Both the position numbers and the translations under genes were made by a program. The notes under the pieces were generated by a model. It was not told the origin of the DNA and ran no database searches. It saw nothing but the letters and a program-made list of their open reading frames with translations. Below are positions 5,745-14,600 of a DNA stretch of 25,063 nt, piece after piece. The first letter of the stretch is position 1. Every line of letters begins with the position of its first letter. Source of the stretch: a virus; IMG/VR virus record IMGVR_UViG_3300035157_000301, positions 1 through 25,063 of that record; one strand, written 5' to 3'.

Positions 5745-6155
5745 TTATTTATCTTGCTTTTGTTTTAGAAATTTAGCAAGTTCTGCTGTGCTACCAACAA
5801 ACATGGTGTTGTTAGTAACTTGTTTGTCTGCTGAGGATCCTTTAGGATTCTCAATCTCATTGACTTTTTTGTGAAGATCAGCAAGTTTATCAGCAACGTC
5901 ACCGACGTGTTTGATCATTTGACCTGCTACTTCGTACGCCCTTGGTTGATCAGAGCTCTGAGCCACTTCGAGGATACCGTCCACCGCTTCCTGACCTTTT
6001 TCAATAAGCGAGTAGAGATTTGCCCTCGTGTAGTCATAGTCTTTCTTGAGTTGCTCCGTAGTCGTCGTTGGTACAACTTCCACCTTATGCTCCTTTTTAG
6101 GAACAATAGATGTTTCAACGTCCAGAGCTTCTTCGATCCCATCAAACTGCTTCAT
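5745..6155 (-). CDS. 16: Small terminase subunit gp16
   Basis: The DNA-recognition subunit of the packaging motor, working with gp17. Seen: an N-terminal MKQFDGIEEALDVE, central helices DYDYTRANLYSLIEKGQEAV and PRAYEVAGQMIKHVGDVADK, and a C-terminal FVGSTAELAKFLKQ; this order and wording is the T4-like gp16 pattern (coiled-coil oligomerisation core and conserved tail). The ATG at 6155 gives 136 residues, is preceded by AGGACAAG (a good Shine-Dalgarno) and overlaps gp15 by 14 nt; a frame start at 6200 would add 15 residues inside gp15 and is less likely. T4 gp16 is 164 residues. Confidence 0.9.
   Translation of the reverse strand: MKQFDGIEEALDVETSIVPKKEHKVEVVPTTTTEQLKKDYDYTRANLYSLIEKGQEAVDGILEVAQSSDQPRAYEVAGQMIKHVGDVADKLADLHKKVNEIENPKGSSADKQVTNNTMFVGSTAELAKFLKQKQDK
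5746..5753 (-). promoter_or_regulatory. Late-promoter-like GATAAATA
   Basis: A seven-of-eight match to TATAAATA on the minus strand, at the end of gp16 and the start of the 22-nt gap before the 177-residue gene; 23 nt separate it from the ATG at 5722. The spacing suits a short late leader for the gene that opens the accessory cassette. Confidence 0.55.
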
Positions 6156-6945
6156 CTTGTCCTGTGGTTGGGTTCCATTGCTTAGAATCAACAAACTCAC
6201 TCGTTAGCTCATTGAATCCAAAGTTATCATCTGCGTCAGCAGTGATTGGATCAGGTTGTACTGAGTACCTGACCTCTCTTGGTGCATTAGGTGCATTAGC
6301 AGTATCAGTTGCGTAATCAACGATTGCCTTCTTAATGATCTCACCAGACTTATCTTGGACAGGACCGTATAGGTAAGTCTTAGCAACAAATTGTAAGGTA
6401 TATACTAATGTCCTACGAGTATCATAGTCACCTTCATAAACATCTTCATAATTTATTGATGTTAATGTAACAGGATAGTCTCTCTTCTCATCCATTGTTG
6501 GGACTAGATTCAATGTAATATTAAAACTAGGTTGGAAGAAAGGTAATATCTGCTCAAGAATCTGAAGACCATCGTCTTGATTCTTTGCCATTATTGCCAA
6601 CTCAAAATTCAAATTATATGGTACTGGCATGAAGGATTTAAACTCCTTACCATCAGCCTGTGTGTTTCTGATGTATTGTGTAGGAGATACCTTTCTAGTT
6701 GCATCATAATTAAATCCTTGTATCTCAAAGGATATTCTAGGAAGAGTGATCTGAGTTGAAGTCTTATTGAGACCAACAGAACGTAGACGCTCTAAGAATT
6801 TCTGACGAGGACCATATGCCAGGGGCACCTTCATCACCTCTGTCTTTCCAGATGTCACACGACGCAATTCAATATTATTGAACAGCGTACCAAAACCGAC
6901 TACTGTCTTCTTGATAATTTCGTGATATGAATATGTTCCTAACAT
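6142..6945 (-). CDS. 15: Proximal tail sheath stabiliser gp15
   Basis: The tail terminator/connector that caps the tail tube and sheath and joins the tail to the neck. The 267-residue product is close to the 272 of T4 gp15. Matching features: an N-terminal YSYHEIIKKTVVGFGTLFNN, LPRISFEIQGFNYD at about residues 69-82 (T4 has LPRINLHLVDFSYN at this place), ILEQILPFFQPSFNITL at about 130-146, and RRTLVYTLQFVAKTYLYGPV at about 179-198. It starts in a TAATG junction with the gp14 stop and overlaps gp16, preserving the T4 order 13-14-15-16. Confidence 0.94.
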   Translation of the reverse strand: MLGTYSYHEIIKKTVVGFGTLFNNIELRRVTSGKTEVMKVPLAYGPRQKFLERLRSVGLNKTSTQITLPRISFEIQGFNYDATRKVSPTQYIRNTQADGKEFKSFMPVPYNLNFELAIMAKNQDDGLQILEQILPFFQPSFNITLNLVPTMDEKRDYPVTLTSINYEDVYEGDYDTRRTLVYTLQFVAKTYLYGPVQDKSGEIIKKAIVDYATDTANAPNAPREVRYSVQPDPITADADDNFGFNELTSEFVDSKQWNPTTGQDEAV

Positions 6946-7820
6946 TAGATACTACTTCCTTTGTTTCCAAACTCACCAAAGGGATTAGCCTCAGTGAAGT
7001 CAATGATATTATCAGCCTGAGTTTCAATTTGCCAGTTGGCCTCAGAGTCTGTGTTTTGATTATTTAGTGTATTATATGTAGCACTTGTCCATGCAGCACT
7101 AGATGTGTCTCCTGTAATAGTCTCAGGTATACTAAAGATACCAGATCTATTGTATACCACCAACTGACGTGTGGCACTATTCCAAGACTTGACTGTAGCA
7201 GTTACATTAGAGTTACCACCTGTAACAATCTCATCAGCAACAAAGTCTCCACTACCACCTTCAGCAACGTTGAGACTTATTGCATTGGCATAGTTGACCT
7301 CAACTGCATCAACCGCAGTGATTCCTGTGTCGAAGTCTTCGTCACTGTACTGGAAGAGTTCACAGCGTAAACCCCACGTATATTGCTTACCCAATGTAAA
7401 AAATGGGACTTCATACTCGACAAACTGGATCTCAAAGATCTTATTTGCCATGGGGAAGTATACGAGATCGCCTTCATTTGGTCTACCCTCCACTATTAAG
7501 GTTGCGTTGTCATCGACGGCAGCAGTAAACCTAGTACGTGATATAACAAAAGTACATTGATCTGCTATCTGCACACCAAACTTGGTAAACATATCACCGT
7601 CACCACGAAAGCCCGTGTTGTCTTCGATGTATGCTTCTATTTCATACGCACCATCAAACTTTGACATAGTATCTTCACCAAACACTGTGTCTTCTTTTAC
7701 TAAAGTCCGAGGTATGTAATAAACATTCCTACCGAACATCTTAATTTGCTCATCGACAAGACTCTGTTGTAAGTCTTGCTCACCTGTAGATCCTTGAGAA
7801 AAATAAGTGTTAGTAGCCAT
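6945..7820 (-). CDS. 14: Neck protein gp14
   Basis: A head-completion/neck protein that links portal and tail together with gp13 and gp15. Seen: an N-terminal QLVDEQ-like region (QDLQQSLVDEQIKMFGRNVY) and YIPRTLVKEDTVFGEDTMSK at about residues 35-54, the most recognisable gp14 block, then FGVQIADQCTFVISRTRF at about 81-98 and FFTLGKQYTWGLRCELFQY. At 291 residues it is longer than T4 gp14 (256); the excess corresponds to an insertion at about residues 190-253 (NSNVTATVKSWNSATRQLVV onward) resembling a beta module also seen in gp8 and the DUF4815 protein here. One base separates its start from the gp13 stop. Confidence 0.94.
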   Translation of the reverse strand: MATNTYFSQGSTGEQDLQQSLVDEQIKMFGRNVYYIPRTLVKEDTVFGEDTMSKFDGAYEIEAYIEDNTGFRGDGDMFTKFGVQIADQCTFVISRTRFTAAVDDNATLIVEGRPNEGDLVYFPMANKIFEIQFVEYEVPFFTLGKQYTWGLRCELFQYSDEDFDTGITAVDAVEVNYANAISLNVAEGGSGDFVADEIVTGGNSNVTATVKSWNSATRQLVVYNRSGIFSIPETITGDTSSAAWTSATYNTLNNQNTDSEANWQIETQADNIIDFTEANPFGEFGNKGSSI

Positions 7821-7821
7821 G

Positions 7822-8628
7822 TTATCCTATCATGTCTAGTGGTGGAGTTTCCCATTCCTGGCGTAGTTGCTCATCCAAATCTTTTAACTCTTGGACTGCA
7901 TCATTGTATATCATTTCTCCATTTAACGTAACACCACCTGGCATCTGGACGTTTTGGAATTTGGTCATATTCTGACCCCACTGTTTCTTAATCTTAGCAG
8001 AAGCATAGTCCTTGACCCACATGTTGTCATAGATCTCTGTCCATGTAGTAGGATCCAATGCTCTCCAGCATTTAATAACAAAATACTGATCTAGTAATAC
8101 ATCTGCTCCCCAATCCATGTCAAGATATAATCTATCTTGAGTAGCAATATAACGAGTAGGTTTGATTCCTTCTAATAGGAAATCAATTGTACCCAAGTGT
8201 TGCTGAATCATATAGTAATGGTAGAACTGTGTAGATGTAAAATCATACAAGTCATTCAAACGCATCTGATATCTAATATCAAATATGTTTGCAGTACCCT
8301 TATCAGTGAAGGAGAAGATTCCTTCAATGGAAAGTATATGCTGTGGTATTTCTATGTAAGTATTTGATTCCAACCACGTGGAATTACCAGCAGTTGAAGT
8401 GGTTATACTATCATTAGCACTTGCAGCTCTATCCAAATCTGCTTGAGTTATCTTATGCTTTAGATAGACTCTCTCAGCACCATCATAATGGAACTGTTGA
8501 AACTTCTGTATCGTATAATCAATAGCGTCATCTACTTGATCATCAGATACATTGATCTCTAGTACAGGTTTACCTAACCTGCGTAAAGCATACTCTTTTA
8601 ATTCAGCTTTGGAAGTGGGTTTTGCCAT
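7822..8628 (-). CDS. 13: Neck protein gp13
   Basis: A head-completion protein of 268 residues (T4 gp13 has 309) that sits between the portal and gp14. Family features: the N-terminal ELKEYALRRLGKPVLEINVS at about residues 9-28, DDAIDYTIQKFQQFHYDGAE at about 33-52, YIEIPQHILSIEGIF at about 91-105, and the C-terminal QNMTKFQNVQMPGGVTLNG followed by AVQELKDLDEQLRQEWETPP. It begins 4 nt after the giant fibre gene, so it is part of the same late unit. In T4 the gene just before gp13 is fibritin (wac); here it is the 2583-residue fibre. Confidence 0.95.
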   Translation of the reverse strand: MAKPTSKAELKEYALRRLGKPVLEINVSDDQVDDAIDYTIQKFQQFHYDGAERVYLKHKITQADLDRAASANDSITTSTAGNSTWLESNTYIEIPQHILSIEGIFSFTDKGTANIFDIRYQMRLNDLYDFTSTQFYHYYMIQQHLGTIDFLLEGIKPTRYIATQDRLYLDMDWGADVLLDQYFVIKCWRALDPTTWTEIYDNMWVKDYASAKIKKQWGQNMTKFQNVQMPGGVTLNGEMIYNDAVQELKDLDEQLRQEWETPPLDMIG

Positions 8629-8632
8629 TTAC

Positions 8633-11600
8633 TTATCTTGCGAGAGCGGCTAGTGCTGCCTTAAGTTGTGCGACGGTTGTTATAGAAGCATCATTACCAA
8701 TAGCATTCAATTCAGTATAGATATCATCGATATCACTATCGTTAGTGGTTGCCTGTGTACCTTGTGCAGCAGTTGCAAATGCAGTAGATGCAGCGACAGC
8801 AGCAGATCCAAGTCCAAGGGTTGTCCTTGCAGCAGCAGCGTCTGCGTCATCAATCAGAGTGCCACCGAAGGTGCTTACAGCAGACGCAGCGAGTGCGTTG
8901 TCAGCAGTTGTACCTTGTGCAGCAGTAGCGAAGTCACCAGTTGCAGCAACAGCAGCAGTGCCAAGTCCAAGAGTTGTCCTTGCAGTAGCAGCGTCAGCAT
9001 CATCAACCAATGTTAGACCGAAAGCACTAACAGCAGAAGCATCAAGTTTTCCAGTTATACCTGCTGTTACACGAGCATCAGCACGAGCGTTAGTGAAGTA
9101 TAGATTGGTTGATCCTTCAGATAGATCATCGGTATCAGCAGCAGCGATTCTCGCATCTGCTCTAGCATTAGTGAAGTATAGGTTAGAGGATCCTTCAGAT
9201 AGATCGTCAGTATCAGCAGCAGCAATACGTGCGTCTGCTCTAGCATCTGTATAGTAAAGATTGTTTGATCCTTCGGATACTGTATCAGTATCACCCTGAG
9301 TATATGTCAATACACCAGTGGTGGAGTTGTATGCTAGTTGTGTGCTATTCTCAGAGATTGCAGCTCTTGCTCTAGCATCTGTATAGTATAGATTAGAAGA
9401 TCCTTCAGAAACACCATCAGTATCAGGTGTAGTGTAAGAAATAACACCAGTGCCACTGTTGTATGCTAGAGATCCACCAACACTGATATGACCACGAGTG
9501 CGAGCAGCAGTGGTAAAGAGGTTAGTGCTGCCTTCAGTAATAGTATCAGAATTAATATCGGCTTGAGTAACAGATAGTGTATAAGTGTTTGCAGCATCGT
9601 CGTATACCTTCTCGACTCCAGTACCAGCGATGATAACAGCATTCAATCTGTCATCTACTCTCTCATCTGTATAATACTTGTTAGTTGATCCCTCTGCTAC
9701 ATCATCTGTATCATGGTTGGATAGAGATGCGATAGTTGTTGGGATTGTGTATGAGATAACACCAGTAGAAGCATTGTATGCTAAGTCTCCACTTACACTG
9801 ATGTGTCCACGAGTCCTTGCAGCAGTAGTAAAGAGATTAGTAGAACCTTCGGTTACGTTATCAGTATTAATGTCTGACTGAGTAACAGAAAGTTCTCCAC
9901 CACCCGACAACTCGACACCTGTTCCGTAGGTGAAGTGAGTCCTCGTTCTAGCTGCAGTGGTGAAGAGGTTGGTAGATCCTTCAGTGAAGTTGTCAGTATT
10001 AAGATCTGACTGGACTGCACTTAGGGTTAACATGTTACCTGCATCATCATATGTTGCAGATATACCTGTACCAGCATTGATTAGGTTGTTAACTCTATCA
10101 TCTACTCTCTCGTTAGTGAAATACTTGTTAGATGACCCTTCTACCAAATCATCAGTATCGTGGTTAGCAATACTACCAACCTGTGACTGGAAGAATGTTA
10201 ATGCTCCAGTAACGTTTAAGTTACCTTGTACCTCGAAGTCAGTAGTTGACTTGAAGTTATTAACTGTAAGAGTATTAGTTGAAGGATTATAAGTTAAGTT
10301 GCTTGAGTCTGTCCTGATTTCAGTGTTACCTGTGTTAGCAGAAACGAAAGTAGGATAGTATGTCAAGTTTGATGTAGCAGTCTCAGTTACGTCAACCAAC
10401 GATGCTGTGTCTGCATTACCAGTTAGGTCACCAGTTACATCACCAGTGATCTGTCCTGTTACACCAAGTGTGCCACCTATGGTGGTGTTGTTTGTTACAG
10501 AGAGAGTGCCAAGAGTTGAAGTACCAGTTATCTCAGCATTACCAGATGTTGAGTGTAAGGTAATCTTATCTGTGCCAGATCCATTCTGAAGTTTTAATGT
10601 CTTACTGCCACCCCTTAATGTAACACTATCTTTGAATAGAGAAGTTGTATCAACAGTAAGTGTGCCATCTATCTGAGCATTACCATCTACATTAAGGTCA
10701 GAATCAAAGTCTACATTCTGTGTTACCTGTAAAGTATCATCGATGATTGTGCGTCCAGCAACATCAAGTGTACCATCTATAGTAGTATTACCAGTAGCAC
10801 CTGCAACAATAAACTTGCTGGTGTTAACGATAATCGATCCAGAGATGTTAGCGTTAGATGATAGGTTAAGTGTACCTACATCAGCAATACCTAGGGTAGT
10901 TGTACCAGTGACACCTAATGTGCCTCCGATAAGAGTATTACCTGTTGCACCAACAATAGAGAATGATGGAGCATTGTTTGGACCCATGTAGAAGTCTTCA
11001 CCTAAGAAGACATCCTTATTAATTACAGCACCACCTGTAACCTGTAGTGCAGCAGCACCTATAAGGTTAGAAGGATTAGTAGCATTAGTGATGGAGGTAA
11101 TACCAGTAACGCCAAGAGTATTAGTGATATTTGTAGCACCATTAACGTCGAGGGTTCCTTGAATATCTGTGTTACCTGTTGCTGAAGCGATAGTGAACTT
11201 ATCTGTTGTATCATTCAACTGTACCTTAAAGTTAGCAGAATCTGCGTTAAGTATAACATCAGTCTGGAAGGTTGAGACACCATCCACATTCAATGTTGAA
11301 TCTAAATCAACTCCCTGTGTGACATTAAGAGTGTCATCAATAGTTGTAGCACCCTCTACGTTTAGAGTGCCTTGAATATCTGTATTACCATTGTCAGTAT
11401 CAATGCTGACCTTGGTTAGTCCAGCAGCAGTCTGAATCTGGACAAGTTTGTTATCGGCCTTGACTGTTAGACCGTCTGTAATAGTAGTAAGACCATCAAT
11501 ATCTGCTGTGCCATTAACAGTTACGTTGTCATCAATAACTGTCTCACCAGTAGCAGAGTCAAGAGTTAAGTTACCTGATGAGGTATCAACTTCGGAAGCA

Positions 11601-14600
11601 CCAGATACACCCAACTGCACGTTATCAGCAGTAATATCAGTAGATGTAATTGCCTGATTGAATGTTACTGTACCTGTGAAGGCATGAGCATCACTAGAGT
11701 TGTTACCAATCTGTGTATTACCATCTACATCTAAGGTGCCAGTGACTGTGAGGTTATCATCGACTTGAGTTTCTCCAGTTGCGGAGTCGAGTATGAGATT
11801 GACCCCAGTAGTAGTGCTAATTTCACCATCAGAATCCACGCCAATGGTAACAGAATCTGCTGTGATATTTGTGGAGGTGATTGCTTGGTTGAATTGAACT
11901 GTGCCAGTAAAGCTATGAGCGTCACCAGAAGCATTGCCGATAGTAGTATTCCCATCAACTGTAAGGGTACCATCGACCTTAGTATTTCCATCTACATTTA
12001 AGTTATTGTCTACATCTAGATCATCAGTAACATTTACTGTGCCACCATCAGAGTCTAGTACTAAATTACCAGAAGTAGTGCTGATCTCATTAGCACCATC
12101 AACACCAATCTGGACTTGATCAGCAGTAATATCTGTTGAAGTAATTGCTTGGTTAAACTGGACTGTACCTGTAATGCTGTGAGAATCACCTGCTGCATTA
12201 CCAATAGTTGCGTTACCATCTACTTGTAATGTACCTTGGACAACTGTGTTACCAGTAGCAGCAGCGACTGTAAATTTCTGTGAGTTAACAGCGAAGTCAT
12301 TTGTTACATCAAGTGTTCCTGTTATGTCAGCATTGCCACCGACAGAAGCATGTGATGTTACATCAAGGACTGCTCCAACATATAAGTTAAGACCAATACC
12401 AGCACCACCACCTACGATTAAGGTACCTGAAGATGCTGAAGATGAATCTGTTGTATCAAATAGTTTTACAGATCCAGCATCAATACCTGATCTATTACCT
12501 GAGAATGCTTCAGAGCTATTAGTTGCATTATGATAGAAAGCAAATCTACTAGCAGAGTTATCCCATCCGAAGAATCCAAGTCTTGCTGAAGTGTCATAGT
12601 ATCTGAATTCAATACCACGATCCTTAGCGTCATTACTACCTGGGGCTGTATCACCACCTAAAGTGAATACAGGATCATCTACTGTAACTACGGTACTATT
12701 CACGGTAGTTGTAGTACCATTAACTGTGAGGTTACCTTCAACTAATGCGTTAGTGTTAACTGTCAGCGATCCATCAACTGTGACATCATCTGTAAACTGA
12801 GATACTGCATTGACTGTAAGTACGTCAGTGTTAGCATCACCAATGGTTGTTAGTGCACCAGTTATATTAACTTCACGATTTAATTCTACGTCACCATGGA
12901 CGGTTAATGTACCAGCAGTATTACTACCCTGACCAACACGACCAATAGTTGTATTACCACTCTCTCCTAATATCTGGAATTCAATCGTATCATTAGTAGC
13001 GACCTTACCAACGTAGAAGTCGTCACCAACATATAGATCTTGTACAATACCAGCACCACCAGCAACCCTTAAATTACTTGCAGGGTCATTGGCGAATGTT
13101 GGGTTATGTTGTGTAGTAGCACCGAAGTAACCATGATATAAAACATCAAGGTTATTCATCAATGATGGACGACCTCTTCCAGTGCCGTCATCCTTAACTA
13201 CTATTCTATCTGCAACATATAAGTCAGTCCCAATACGGACATCTTTATCGATATTAACGCCACCAGCGAAAGTAGTATTACCAGCAGTGGAAAGGGTAAT
13301 GTCCGATTCAGATGAAGACGCATCAACTGCAATATTGTTAGTACGCTCAAAAGTATTGAAGCCACCAACATTAAGACTACCCTCAATATCGGTATTTCCG
13401 TTAGTAGAGGAAATTGTAAACTTGGTAGCTGATCCATTTGTTATTGTAAAATTCTTACCAGTGACATCCATTAGGAAGTCGTTATGGAATACTACGTCAC
13501 CATCTACATCTAACTCAGCATTAAAGGTTACGTTATCATCAACATCAAGAGTGCTATTAAACGTTACTCCACTATCTACATCCAGAGTACCATCTGTATG
13601 GACGTTACCATTATCAGTATCTACATCGAATACACTGACACCAGCAGCAGTCTGGATATCAAATTTCTTATTGTCTGCTTTAATAATGAGGTTATCTGTG
13701 ATCTCAGTCTCTAACTGAATATCAACTGTACCCTCAATGACTGTATTACCATTGTCGTAATCTACAGTAAACTTATCTACACCAGCATTATTCTGGATGT
13801 TAAATGATTTGTTATCTGCTTTAAAGATTACATTATTATTTACTTCTGTTTGTCCAGCAATAGTAGTGGTACCACCGACATGGACATTCTCACTTATACC
13901 AACACCACCCGTTACGACCAGAGTCCCCGTAGTGGTCGAGGTAGATCCTGTGTTTGTTGTGAGAGCGAGGTTTCCAGCAATGACAGGAGCGTCAGTGCCA
14001 GAGAAAATTTCAGATGAGTTGGTGGCATCGACGAGGAACCTAAAGCCGCCAGTGCCTGACCATATATTAGAGTTTGCATAACTTGAATCCCAACCAAAGA
14101 ATCCTACTCTTGCAGAACTACTTTGATAATATCTAAATTCTATACCACGATCAAGGTTATCTGCAACTGTAGGTGCTGTATCTCCACCTAATGTAATAAT
14201 AGGATCGTCTACAGTTAATGTAGTGCTGTTAACTGTGGTAGTTGTACCTTGTACTAAGAGGTCACCCCAGATCTCAACAACACCAGATGAGGAATCATTG
14301 GTATCATTAGGATCAAGGATCATGTTACCGACAGGATCACATGCTAAAACGTTTTGTTTAGTATGGAAATTCTCGAAACAAACACGACCATGATTGTATG
14401 CACCTGAAGCATCAGTAGCATGAAGTGTTATACCATCTTCAGCACGTATGTTTAATCTAGATGAACCTGCTCCAGCGTTAGTAATCTGAATGTCAAGTAT
14501 TCTATCTTGATCTGAATTCTGAGTACTCTTAATCCATAGATCTCCATCACCAGTCTTATCAACAGTCTGTGTCCATCCACCATCAAGTACAAAGTCTGGA

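Noticed and set aside
6156-6200. Longer gp16 from an upstream start at 6200
   Set aside because: It would overlap gp15 by 59 nt, while the ATG at 6155 has an AGGA sequence at proper distance and begins the conserved part.
8747-12215. Regular repeats considered as a CRISPR array or non-coding satellite
   Set aside because: Units are multiples of three, vary at codon level and keep one long open frame, so they are protein repeats.
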